Shown here: piece after piece, positions 13,750 to 21,010 of the stretch | Layout: the number at the start of each line of letters is the position of its first letter | How positions within the stretch are numbered: the stretch's first letter is position 1 | Origin: Clostridia bacterium | Lineage (GTDB): Bacteria; Bacillota; Clostridia; Oscillospirales; SIG627 | Assembly (NCBI GenBank): GCA_017453605.1 | Contig: JAFTEP010000233.1 | Span: 1 to 25,340, forward strand | Reading direction: 5' to 3' | Length of the DNA: 25,340 nt | The notes under the pieces: model-generated | Told to the model about the DNA's origin: nothing | What the model saw: only the letters and a program-made list of their open reading frames with translations | Database searches by the model: none | Program-made: the position numbers and the translations under genes

Positions 13750-15081
13750 ATGTATTGCAGCGTTTGCGGGACTCAATGTCCGGACGGCGCTCAGTTCTGC
13801 CCGAAGTGCGGCGCTCCGCTCGCGGCGGATCGGGCGGCTTCCGGCGCGGGACAGTATCAGGCGGCTCCCGGACAGGCGTATCAGGCGGCTCCGGGCGCTC
13901 CCGCGGGTCAGCAGAATCAGGCTGTTCCCGGCGCGGCGAACGGCAGCTTCATGGAAAAGATCAATCACAAGATCGAGGATCTCGTCGGTGACAAAAGCAC
14001 CGAAAAATTCAAGCTCGGCGATCTTTTCTCGGACGTTTTCAAGAAGCACTCGAGCGAGGAGACCGACCGGATCTTCATCCGCGGCACATCCGTCACTACT
14101 CCGTCTCTTGGCTCGCTGAACGCCGAGTGGAAAAAGCCCTGGCTCTATTCGCGCATCTTTCTTCTGCTCCTCGGCGCCTTCGTCATCCTATACGTCTGCA
14201 CGGCGTCTCTGAACAACATCAACACCCTGCCCGGAGTCATATTCTTAGGCTCTTTCATGGTGCCGATCTCGCTTCTTGTGCTGTTCTTTGAAATGAACGT
14301 CCCGCAGAACATCAGCTTTATAAAAATGGTAAGGCTGTTTCTGATCGGCGGCTGCGCGTCGCTTCTGCTCTCTCTTCTGATCTTCGAGATCTTCCCGGTC
14401 AATCAGCTCGATTTCGGCGGCGCGATCGCGGTCGGCGTCATCGAGGAAGCGGGGAAAATGCTCATCGTCGCGGCTCTGATCTACCGCGAAAAGGAATCCG
14501 ACTATCTTCTCAACGGTCTTCTCATCGGCGCCGCCGTCGGAGCGGGATTCGCGGCTTTTGAATCCGCGGGCTACGCTCTTGTGAACTGGGCGGCATCCGG
14601 GTACGACACGATGATCAGCGTCATCTTCCTGCGCGGCTTTTTGGCTCCCGGCGGACACATCGTCTGGGCGGCGATAGAGGGCTTTGCCCTCATGAGCGCG
14701 AAAGGGGATCAGAAGCTTTCGGGTCAGACCTTCTCTTCGCCCAAATTCTGGAAGCTCGTCTGGATCCCGGTCGTGCTCCACGCGATCTGGGATATGCCGA
14801 TCATGTTCCTGAACGAGATCTATTTCATCCAGATCCTTCTGACGGTCGTGTCGTGGGCGGTCATGCTCGTGCTTATAAGCATCGGGCTCTCTCAGATAAA
14901 CAGAAAGATCGCGCTTTTACATTCTCAGCCGCAATCCGATCCCGCGTTTGCCGAGCCGCAATCCGATCCCGCGTTCTCTCAGCCTCAGTGGGCTCCGCCC
15001 GCTCAGCCGGAAAGCCCTCAGGCTTTCGCGCCGCCCTGTCAGCAGGCTGAGAACGCGCAGAGTCAGAATATCCGGCAATAG
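13750..15081 (+). CDS. PrsW-family glutamic-type intramembrane protease with N-terminal zinc ribbon
   Basis: ATG 13750 follows AGAGGTGG; the product has 443 residues. PrsW proteases cut membrane-bound substrates, such as the anti-sigma factor RsiW in Bacillus. Domains: a zinc ribbon with Cys3, Cys6, Cys17, Cys20; a Gln/Ala/Pro-rich linker (~25-65); a soluble segment; then about eight helices (~132-385). Family motifs are present: EEAGK with Glu232-Glu233, FAAFES with Glu271 (FAxxE), HIVWAA with His303, and LHAIWD with His344. The tail contains a near-perfect duplication (PQSDPAFAE/PQSDPAFSQ) and is Pro/Gln-rich. The zinc ribbon suggests a regulatory or substrate-recruiting role. The next gene encodes a second membrane protein with an identically spaced ribbon. 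No sigma/anti-sigma pair is in the window, so the substrate is unknown. Confidence 0.92.
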   Translation: MYCSVCGTQCPDGAQFCPKCGAPLAADRAASGAGQYQAAPGQAYQAAPGAPAGQQNQAVPGAANGSFMEKINHKIEDLVGDKSTEKFKLGDLFSDVFKKHSSEETDRIFIRGTSVTTPSLGSLNAEWKKPWLYSRIFLLLLGAFVILYVCTASLNNINTLPGVIFLGSFMVPISLLVLFFEMNVPQNISFIKMVRLFLIGGCASLLLSLLIFEIFPVNQLDFGGAIAVGVIEEAGKMLIVAALIYREKESDYLLNGLLIGAAVGAGFAAFESAGYALVNWAASGYDTMISVIFLRGFLAPGGHIVWAAIEGFALMSAKGDQKLSGQTFSSPKFWKLVWIPVVLHAIWDMPIMFLNEIYFIQILLTVVSWAVMLVLISIGLSQINRKIALLHSQPQSDPAFAEPQSDPAFSQPQWAPPAQPESPQAFAPPCQQAENAQSQNIRQ

Positions 15082-15190
15082 TTTTTCTGTCCGGGAAAGG
15101 CCCGGCGTGACTGAAAGCCGAACAAATAAATGCGTTCCGGGGCCAAAAAAGGGCTTCGTTATGTAAATAAAAAATTCACGGAGGAACAAA

Positions 15191-15823
15191 ATGAACTGTC
15201 CGAATTGCAACTCAGTGCTTCCAGACGGAGCAAACTTCTGCACGGTCTGCGGCGCAAATCTCGCTCAGCAGCAGTATCAGCAGCAGCAATATCAGCAGCA
15301 GTATCAGCAGCCCTACGGTCAGGCTCAGTATCAGCAGCCTTACGGCCAGCAGCAGTATCAGCAGCCCTACGGCCAGCCCCAGGTCCAGGAGATCTACATC
15401 CAGCAACCGTATTCCGCGCCGCCCGCACGCCAGCTCAACACCTCCAGGGGCATCCTGAAGTTCATCCTTCTGACCATCATCACATTCGGGATCTATGCCA
15501 TCGTGGCTTTCTCGTCGATCTCCGAATCCATCAACATCGCCGCTTCCCGCTACGACGGCAAGAAGACGATGCACTTCTGCCTGCTTATGTTCCTGATCGG
15601 ACCGATCACCTTAGGCATCGCGGTCTTCGTCTGGTTCCACAAGATCTCCAACCGCATCGGAAACGAATGCGCCCGCCGCGGAGTCGGATATTCCGTGAGC
15701 GCCGCGGATTTCTGGATCTTCTATTTCCTCCTTTCCTTCACCCTCGTCTGCCCGTTCATCTATCTGCACAAGCTCTTCAAGGCGACCAACCTCATCTGCG
15801 CCGACTACAACATGAGAGGCTGA
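15191..15823 (+). CDS. DUF4234-type membrane protein with zinc ribbon and YQQPYGQ repeats
   Basis: ATG 15191 follows CACGGAGGAAC; 210 residues. It has a zinc ribbon (Cys3, Cys6, Cys17, Cys20, the same spacing as in the PrsW protein upstream), then a low-complexity linker of about 55 residues built from QYQQ and QQPYGQ units, then a DUF4234-like region (~83-205) beginning GILKFILLTIITFGIYAIVA with three to four helices and a conserved ending KLFKATNLICADYN. The function of DUF4234 is unknown. The repeat linker is encoded by CAGCAG-rich DNA that could slip. It is 109 bases after the prsW-like gene and probably cotranscribed with it. The 78-bp repeat begins 38 bases downstream. Confidence 0.88.
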   Translation: MNCPNCNSVLPDGANFCTVCGANLAQQQYQQQQYQQQYQQPYGQAQYQQPYGQQQYQQPYGQPQVQEIYIQQPYSAPPARQLNTSRGILKFILLTIITFGIYAIVAFSSISESINIAASRYDGKKTMHFCLLMFLIGPITLGIAVFVWFHKISNRIGNECARRGVGYSVSAADFWIFYFLLSFTLVCPFIYLHKLFKATNLICADYNMRG

Positions 15824-15861
15824 TTTTCATACCCGCGATAATAAAAAGTGCTCCGGAAAAC

Positions 15862-15939
15862 GCCCGAGCGTCATAAGGCGGTTTTTCTCCGCAAGTCCAT
15901 GCGGCGAGTAAGTGTGCAATTAAAAAAGCAGGCTGAAAT
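15862..15939 (+). repeat. Left copy of the 78-bp direct repeat bounding the 16-20.6 kb cassette
   Basis: It matches 20667-20744 at 76 of 78 positions (differences: C/A at position 11 and T/G at position 27) in the same orientation. In this copy the sequence after AAAAAAGCAGGCTGAAAT is GCACGGC, so the second arm of the terminator hairpin present at the right copy is missing. It includes a CCGC-aagtccat-GCGG hairpin. Confidence 0.93.
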
Positions 15940-15970
15940 GCACGGCACTCTTAAGGACAGATAAAGTAAT

Positions 15971-16013
15971 ACCGGCTGAGGAAGGAACAAAATCCTTATC
16001 TCAGCCGGTTTTT
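15971..16013 (+). terminator. Rho-independent terminator just inside the cassette's left end
   Basis: CCGGCTGAG (15972-15980) pairs with CTCAGCCGG (16000-16008), extended by AAGGA/TCCTT across a one-base bulge, then TTTTT. It would stop transcription coming from the DUF4234 gene and separates it from the converging AraC gene. Confidence 0.85.
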
Positions 16014-16065
16014 ATGCAGTTTTCCGCAAAAGCGATATATTTTGCCCGACGGCAAAACACCGTTT

Positions 16066-16929
16066 TTATACGTCCAGCTGACGGATCCATTCGCGGTAAT
16101 CTTTCGGCGTCATACAAGTGTTCTGATAAAAAGCTTTGCAGAAATTGCCGCTGTAATTATAGCCGACCTTTTCCGCGATCTCATACACCGGCAGATTGGT
16201 GGTCTGCAAAAGATGCTTTGCGTTAGACATCCGGATATAGACAAGATACTGCTTGAAGGTCTGTCCGGTATGCTTTATCACGAGCCGGTGCGCGTGACGC
16301 GCGCTGACGTGGATGTATCCGGCAAGATCGGAAAGCGTTATATCGCTCCCGTAATTAAGAAGCAGGAAACTGTCGATACTGTCCCGCGTGTACCGATCCT
16401 TTGCGGACTTATCCCATTTTTCAGCCGCGGCGGCCCGCACGCCTGACGCGTCGCCCGACATACGCGCAAGAAGCGTAAACAGCAGATAATAACTGTTGCT
16501 TATAACGTTCTCGTAATCAAAGTCCCTGTTCAGAGTCTCGCTCGCAATAAGCTGAGCGAGTGAAAAAAACGGCTCCTCCGGCTTCCATATCTTTACGGTA
16601 TTCTCCTGCCACAGCCACCTGTACCCGTCCGGCAGCACCGCGTGACGGTCGATATGCAGCGTTGCTTCCAACCGCGCCATGGAGGTATTTTGCTCCACCT
16701 CAAAGTGATGTGCGGCGTTAGGTCCGATCAGCACGCAGTCGCCCCTGCGCAGGACGACGCTCTCGTCGGAAGTGACAAGAGTGCCCGCCCCCGAAAGACA
16801 GACATGCAGCTCCGGCACGGGATGGATATGATGCCCCTTTGACGCCTGGAGAACAACGTGATTCTTAGAAGCAATTACGATATCGGTGCCTGAAAGGTCG
16901 AGCGTCGTCAGAGTTCTTTCTTTGTCCAT
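16066..16929 (-). CDS. AraC-family transcriptional regulator with cupin sensor domain
   Basis: 287 residues from ATG 16929, with GGAGG 12 bases upstream. Residues ~20-110 form a cupin (HHIHPVPELHVCLSGAGTLV, then GDCVLIGPNAAHHFEV), the usual sugar-sensing part. The C-terminal ~100 residues hold the two HTH motifs of AraC proteins (ITLSDLAGYIHVSARHAHRL, then VYEIAEKVGYNYSGNFCKAF and the TPKDYR ending). It is transcribed divergently from the SDR-aldolase-reductase genes with 192 bases of control sequence between, so it is the likely regulator of that operon. Its ligand is unknown, probably a sugar or a pathway intermediate. Confidence 0.93.
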   Translation of the reverse strand: MDKERTLTTLDLSGTDIVIASKNHVVLQASKGHHIHPVPELHVCLSGAGTLVTSDESVVLRRGDCVLIGPNAAHHFEVEQNTSMARLEATLHIDRHAVLPDGYRWLWQENTVKIWKPEEPFFSLAQLIASETLNRDFDYENVISNSYYLLFTLLARMSGDASGVRAAAAEKWDKSAKDRYTRDSIDSFLLLNYGSDITLSDLAGYIHVSARHAHRLVIKHTGQTFKQYLVYIRMSNAKHLLQTTNLPVYEIAEKVGYNYSGNFCKAFYQNTCMTPKDYREWIRQLDV

Positions 16930-16982
16930 AATTAATAAGCGCCTCCAACCGGCATATTTTGAAAACCGTCGGTCATATTTGC

Positions 16983-17011
16983 ATTATAACTCGTTTTTCC
17001 GGATGTTTCAA
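16983..17011 (-). promoter_or_regulatory. Promoter of the cassette AraC gene
   Basis: On the minus strand TTGAAA (17011-17006), 17 bases, TATAAT (16988-16983), about 50 bases before the start codon. Confidence 0.8.
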
Positions 17012-17031
17012 GTGCTTTTATTATTCTTAAC

Positions 17032-17048
17032 TGCCATAATATTTGGCA
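17032..17048. promoter_or_regulatory. Candidate operator TGCCA-N7-TGGCA between the divergent promoters
   Basis: A 5-bp inverted repeat with a 7-base AT spacer sits between the two -35 boxes, ending 10 bases before the plus-strand -35. Its place fits an activator site for the AraC protein; the match is short, so this is tentative. Confidence 0.45.
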
Positions 17049-17058
17049 AAAAAAACGC

Positions 17059-17087
17059 TTGAAAGACAAAAACGGAAAAAGTATAAT
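17059..17087 (+). promoter_or_regulatory. Promoter of the SDR-aldolase-AKR-Gfo operon
   Basis: TTGAAA (17059-17064), 17 bases, TATAAT (17082-17087), with a second TATAAT at 17093-17098. The start codon is at 17122 behind GGAGG (17108-17112). Confidence 0.85.
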
Positions 17088-17121
17088 TAAAGTATAATTG
17101 TAGAAACGGAGGCGTTATTAT

Positions 17122-17916
17122 ATGAACGTGATGGAACAGTTGTCTCTTAAAGGCAAGGTGGCGGTCATAACAGGCGGTTACGGTCTTTACGGATGAAAAA
17201 TGACCGCGGCGCTGGCGGACGCCGGCGCGACGGTGATAACCGCGTCAAGGACGCTGGAAAAGAACGAGACGTATGCAGCTGAGTTGCGCGAAAGAGGACT
17301 TGACGTCCGCGGCGACTGCTATGACCAGAGCGACGAAAAGAGCGTGCTGGCGTTCCGCGACCGCGTGATCGAAGCGTACGGAAAGGTGGACGTACTCGTC
17401 AACAACTCGGTCCAGCGCGGACTGTTCACCGGCGGCTTTTACGGGGATCTGGACGGCTTTACCAAGAGTCTCATCGTCAACGGCACGGGACTTTACGCCG
17501 TTACGCGGGCGTTCGGTGAAAACATGGAAAAACGCGGGTCGGGTTCGATCATCAACATCGGCTCGTATATGGGCAATCTCGGTAAAAACCCCGCTCTGTA
17601 TGAAGGCACAGGCGGCGCCATGGGCGGCTGGGGCGGAGCCGATTATTTCTATCACAAGGGCGCCATGCACCAGATAACTCGCTTTTTCGCAACCTATTAC
17701 GGTCAGTTCGGCGTCCGCTGCAACTGCCTGGCGTTGGGCGGCTGCTTCAACGATCAGCATCCCGCCTTTGTAGAGGCGTACAGCAAAGCGACGTGTCTCG
17801 GAAGACTTGCAAATAACGACGACGTAAAGGGGATAGTGGTCTATCTGGCGTCAGACGCGTCGAGCTACGTCACCGGCGCCGTCATCCCCGTGGACGGCGG
17901 ATACTCTGTAAAATAA
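17122..17916 (+). pseudogene. SDR-family dehydrogenase with an in-frame TGA at codon 25
   Basis: The natural start is ATG 17122 (GGAGG nine bases upstream), opening MNVMEQLSLKGKVAVITGGY, a typical SDR beginning. TGA at 17194-17196 then stops the frame right after GGYGLYG, the end of the cofactor-binding glycine motif; the frame continues unbroken from ATG 17200 to TAA 17916. The downstream part is intact: LVNNSVQRG, catalytic Ser in NIGSYMG, YFYHK (YxxxK) and the ending VTGAVIPVDGG. Relatives usually have Arg or Lys at the stop, so CGA to TGA is the simplest explanation. Restart at 17200 would lack the first strand and NAD(P)-binding loop and should be inactive. TGA is used as a normal stop elsewhere in the window. 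As an intact gene it would be a 264-residue sugar or hydroxy-acid dehydrogenase. Confidence 0.82.
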
Positions 17917-17927
17917 GGAGAAAAAAC

Positions 17928-18713
17928 ATGTATCACATGAGAAAGAGCCGGGTGCTCCGGCAGATGCGGGCGGGCAAAGTAGCGACCTGCGTAAAGCTCA
18001 ATCTTTCAGATCCCCGCGCCGCGGAGATCGCTGCGATGTGCGGGTTCGACTGCGTGTGGATCGACCTTGAGCACGTTCCCAATTCCATGGCGTGCGTCGA
18101 GGGGGCGGTCCGCGCCGCGAAAAACTACGACACCGACGTGCTTACACGCGTCTCCAAGGGCTGCTACAGCGATATCTGCCGCCCGCTCGAGGCGGATTCC
18201 TCCGGCGTGATGGTGCCGCATCTTATGAGTCTTGAAGAAGCAAAAAAGATAGTCTATTTCACAAAATTCCACCCGGTCGGCCGCAGACCGATCGACGGCG
18301 GCAACGCCGACGGCAAGTACTGTCTTGTAAACGCTCTCGATTATATGCGCGAGGCGAATGAGGAGCGGTTCACCGTGGTGCAGATCGAAGACCCGGAGCC
18401 GCTCGGCGAGCTGGAAGAGATCTGCGCGCTGCCGGGGCTTGACATGATATTCTTCGGACCCGCCGATTTCAGTCAGGGCATCGGCTCGCCGGACGGCAGC
18501 AGCCCCGAGATCGACAGAGTCCGGCGTCTTGTCGCCGCGACCGCCAGAAAGCACGGCAAGTTCGCGGGCACCGTGGGAAGCGCCGCCAACTTCGACTCGC
18601 TCGTCGAAATGGGATATACCTTTATAAACGTCAGTTCCGACGTCGGTGCTCTCACAAGAGTTTTTTCGGAGAATGCAAAAAGTGTCTCGGGCAGAGATAT
18701 CGCGAAGCTGTAA
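17928..18713 (+). CDS. HpcH/HpaI-family class II aldolase
   Basis: ATG 17928 follows TAAGGAG; 261 residues, the normal family length. These metal-dependent aldolases split 2-keto-3-deoxy sugar acids (for example 2-keto-3-deoxy-rhamnonate) or hydroxy-keto acids into pyruvate and an aldehyde. Seen: VWIDLEH with the catalytic His49, Arg74 in VLTRV, VMVPH, the metal ligands Glu154 in VQIEDPE and Asp180 in FFGPADFS. VQIED replaces the more common QIET. It is 11 bases after the SDR frame and 9 bases before the aldo/keto reductase, so it is cotranscribed. With a dehydrogenase and reductases as neighbours it points to sugar-acid breakdown, although no dehydratase is in the window. Confidence 0.93.
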   Translation: MYHMRKSRVLRQMRAGKVATCVKLNLSDPRAAEIAAMCGFDCVWIDLEHVPNSMACVEGAVRAAKNYDTDVLTRVSKGCYSDICRPLEADSSGVMVPHLMSLEEAKKIVYFTKFHPVGRRPIDGGNADGKYCLVNALDYMREANEERFTVVQIEDPEPLGELEEICALPGLDMIFFGPADFSQGIGSPDGSSPEIDRVRRLVAATARKHGKFAGTVGSAANFDSLVEMGYTFINVSSDVGALTRVFSENAKSVSGRDIAKL

Positions 18714-18722
18714 GGAGAAAAA

Positions 18723-19664
18723 ATGAAAAGCATAACTGTTACGGGCAAAAAGCTGCCCGCGATGACTATCGGCACCGTACAGCTCGGGATGAACTACGGG
18801 ATCGCCAACGAGGGAGGCAAGCCGGACGAGCAAAAGAGCTTTGCTATGCTGCGCGCCGCCTTCGAAAACGGCGCCGCGTCGCTGGACACCTCGCCCGCTT
18901 ACGGGAATTCCGAAGAAGTCATCGGAAGGTTTTTAAAGACCTGGGACGGCGAAACTCCCTATATCACCACCAAGATACCGCGCACCGACGAAAACACTCG
19001 GGATATCGAAACGCACGTTATCGCCTCGATAGAACGGTCTCTTGAAAGATTCGGCGTTAAAAAGGTAAATTGCGTTCTCGTTCACAACGTGAACGATATG
19101 TACAAATACGGCGCGTCGCTCGCCGCCGCGATGGAAAAGATACAAAAGCTCGGCTATACCGACAGCGTGGGCGTTTCCGTCTATACCGGCGAAGACGTGG
19201 ACGAAATGCTCCGCAGCCCGCAGTATACCGCAACGCAGGTCCCGATGAGCATTTTCGACCAGCGGCTGATCGCCGGCGGGTATATCCGGCGTCTCAAAGA
19301 CGCGGGGTATACCGTGTTTGTTCGCAGCGTGTTTCTGCAGGGCGTCTTCTTCCTCGATCCCGACAAGGTGAGCGACCCGATACTCGTCGAGCACGCAGTG
19401 CCGAAAATCCGGCTTATCCGCGAGATCGCACGGTCGGAGGGCATGAGCGTCGCGCAGCTCGCTATCGCGTTCATGCGGGACTGCGACGGCGTTTCCAGTC
19501 TGGTGCTTGGCGCCGACGCGCCCGAACAGGTGCGCGAGAATATCTCGTATTTTGACGCGCCGACTCTTTCCGACGCCGTTACGGAACGGCTGAGATCGGA
19601 ATTTTCCTCGGTGGATATCCCCGAGATCATGAAAGTGCTGTCCCGCCCCAAGCCGCAGAATTAA
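18723..19664 (+). CDS. Aldo/keto reductase
   Basis: ATG 18723 follows GTAAGGAG; 313 residues. AKRs are TIM-barrel NAD(P)H-dependent oxidoreductases of sugars and aldehydes. The catalytic tetrad is complete: Asp55 and Tyr60 in LDTSPAYGNSE, Lys84 in YITTKIP, His121 in VLVHNVND. The cofactor region near the C-terminus reads SLVLGADAPEQVRENI. It may reduce the aldehyde released by the aldolase just upstream, or oxidise the starting sugar. The next gene begins 20 bases later. Confidence 0.93.
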   Translation: MKSITVTGKKLPAMTIGTVQLGMNYGIANEGGKPDEQKSFAMLRAAFENGAASLDTSPAYGNSEEVIGRFLKTWDGETPYITTKIPRTDENTRDIETHVIASIERSLERFGVKKVNCVLVHNVNDMYKYGASLAAAMEKIQKLGYTDSVGVSVYTGEDVDEMLRSPQYTATQVPMSIFDQRLIAGGYIRRLKDAGYTVFVRSVFLQGVFFLDPDKVSDPILVEHAVPKIRLIREIARSEGMSVAQLAIAFMRDCDGVSSLVLGADAPEQVRENISYFDAPTLSDAVTERLRSEFSSVDIPEIMKVLSRPKPQN

Positions 19665-19684
19665 TCGTTCAGGAGAAAAGTAAA

Positions 19685-20647
19685 ATGGATTTTCCGCTCG
19701 GAGACAAAGAATTAAAAATAGGCATCCTCGGTATGACCGAGGGCAACGGCCACCCCTATTCATGGAGCGCCATGTTCAACGGCTACAATCACGAAGAGAT
19801 GGAGAGCTGCGGCTTTCCCGTGATACCGCGCTACCTTGAAAAACAGCCGCCCGAGACGCTCGGCATACCCGGCGCGCATATCACCTGCGTCTGCTGTACC
19901 GGCTTTGCCGGCCGCGACGAAGCGGAGCATATCGCCAAAGCCGCGCGCATCCCGACGGTATACGACGATCCGACCGAAATGATAGGCAGCGTCGACGCCG
20001 TCATTGTGGCGACCGACATAGGCGGCGAGCACGTCGAGCGCTGCCGTCCCTTCGTCGAGGCGGGCATACCGATGTTCATAGACAAGCCGCTGGTCAACAG
20101 CGAGGAGGACCTGCGTACCTTCGTAAAGTGGCGCAGAGAGGGCGCGAAGTTTATTTCCTCGTCCTGTATGCGCTATGCGAAGACTTACGAGCCGTTTTAT
20201 AAGAACCATTACGAACTCGGCGAGATACGCTATATTCTCTCGACAATGGCGAAAAAATACGAGACGTACGGCATCCACGCGCTGGAGGCGATGTATCCGC
20301 TGCTCGGCAGAGGCTTTGTATCGGTTCGCAACACCGGCACTTACGAGAACACGGTCGTGCACATCAGGCACGAAAGCGGCTGCAACGTCAATATCATCCA
20401 GGGCATAGGCATGATGAGCTGCGGGATGGTGGTACTGGGCTCGATGGGCACGGTGCATCTCACGTCGGCGGACTCTTATTACGCATTCAAAAAGCAGCTC
20501 GACCTCTTCGTGCATTGGCTGCGTACGGGCGAAGAACCGTTCCCGTTTGACGAGACGGTGGAGCTTATGAAGCTTGTCATCGGCGGCATACGCAGCCGCG
20601 AGGAGGGCGGCAGGGAAGTGCTCCTCAGCGAGATCGCCGCGGAATAA
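19685..20647 (+). CDS. Gfo/Idh/MocA-family oxidoreductase, short form
   Basis: ATG 19685 follows CAGGAG; 320 residues, shorter than the usual 340-400. Its N-terminal Rossmann fold opens LKIGILGMTEGNGHPYSWSA, where the glycine loop is followed by an inserted HPYSW motif instead of the usual GxGxxG-helix. AVIVATDIGGEHVERC and the DKP motif (Asp133-Lys134-Pro135, normally EKP) follow. These enzymes oxidise or reduce sugar hydroxyls with NAD(P). The C-terminal domain is reduced, with HIRHESGCNVNIIQGIG as a core strand. It closes the cassette operon, 19 bases before the right 78-bp repeat, whose terminator ends transcription. Confidence 0.9.
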   Translation: MDFPLGDKELKIGILGMTEGNGHPYSWSAMFNGYNHEEMESCGFPVIPRYLEKQPPETLGIPGAHITCVCCTGFAGRDEAEHIAKAARIPTVYDDPTEMIGSVDAVIVATDIGGEHVERCRPFVEAGIPMFIDKPLVNSEEDLRTFVKWRREGAKFISSSCMRYAKTYEPFYKNHYELGEIRYILSTMAKKYETYGIHALEAMYPLLGRGFVSVRNTGTYENTVVHIRHESGCNVNIIQGIGMMSCGMVVLGSMGTVHLTSADSYYAFKKQLDLFVHWLRTGEEPFPFDETVELMKLVIGGIRSREEGGREVLLSEIAAE

Positions 20648-20666
20648 AAAAACCGGGGCTCGCAAT

Positions 20667-20744
20667 GCCCGAGCGTAATAAGGCGGTTTTTCGCCGCAAG
20701 TCCATGCGGCGAGTAAGTGTGCAATTAAAAAAGCAGGCTGAAAT
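20667..20744 (+). repeat. Right copy of the 78-bp direct repeat
   Basis: It is 76/78 identical to 15862-15939. Here the internal hairpin is full (CGCCGC-aagtccat-GCGGCG), and the final bases form the left arm of an intact terminator. Both copies start shortly after a gene end (38 and 19 bases), so this may be a 3'-end repeat family or the boundary of an inserted segment. Confidence 0.93.
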
Positions 20745-20759
20745 CAGTCTGCTTTTTGT
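20728..20759 (+). terminator. Rho-independent terminator of the cassette operon
   Basis: AAAAAGCAGGCTGA (20728-20741) pairs with TCAGTCTGCTTTTT (20744-20757) with one G:T pair, giving a hairpin with built-in T tract. The left arm belongs to the 78-bp repeat and the right arm lies outside it. Confidence 0.88.
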
Positions 20760-20945
20760 CTTCATTCGGTATAATGAAGACGTTCGCTTCGCTCACTAAT
20801 GAAGACGGGCTGACGCCCTAATGAAGACGTTCGCACCCCGGCGCTCACTAATGAAGCGAAGACGCCCGCGTTTTTTAATCAGCTCCGAAGGAGCGTCTTC
20901 ATTTCTTCTTCAGCCCGCTTGCGGGCGTCTTCATTTTCGGCGCGA
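20758..20945. repeat. Array of AATGAAGACG repeats and small hairpins
   Basis: AATGAAGACG occurs at 20773, 20798 and 20820, with an expanded form AATGAAGCGAAGACG at 20850; the reverse complement CGTCTTCATT occurs at 20894 and 20926, and GTCTTCATT at 20758. Units are separated by short hairpins such as GGGC-tgac-GCCC (20807-20818) and GCCCGC-tt-GCGGGC (20913-20926). The first half can pair with the second half. The gap 20648-21010 has no other content beyond the repeat and terminator listed above. Confidence 0.8.
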
Positions 20946-21010
20946 AAATAATCATTCAAAAAACTACCTTATAACGCCATAACGCCGCGCCGAACTTCGG
21001 AGCCTTTTTG

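Noticed and set aside
16042..16446. 134-residue plus-strand ORF opposite to the AraC gene
   Set aside because: Shadow of the AraC HTH region without start signals.
17122..17200. TGA read as a sense codon through an alternative genetic code
   Set aside because: TGA ends many other genes here (for example at 3665-length frames such as 4904-4906, 13663-13665 and 10338-10340), so it is a normal stop.
17209..17228. Hairpin 12 bases after the in-frame TGA (GCGCTGGC/GCCGGCGC with loop GGAC), as a possible SECIS element for selenocysteine
   Set aside because: The loop lacks the GU expected in bacterial SECIS elements, the position is not a known redox site in SDR proteins, and GC-rich coding DNA forms such hairpins easily.
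20758..20945. CRISPR array
   Set aside because: The repeated unit is only about 10 bases, spacers are short unequal hairpins, units occur in both orientations, and there are no cas genes.
20936..20994. TTCGGCGCG/CGCGCCGAA inverted repeat as a terminator of the AraC gene at 21011
   Set aside because: The 41-base loop and the lack of a T tract on the minus strand make it unconvincing.
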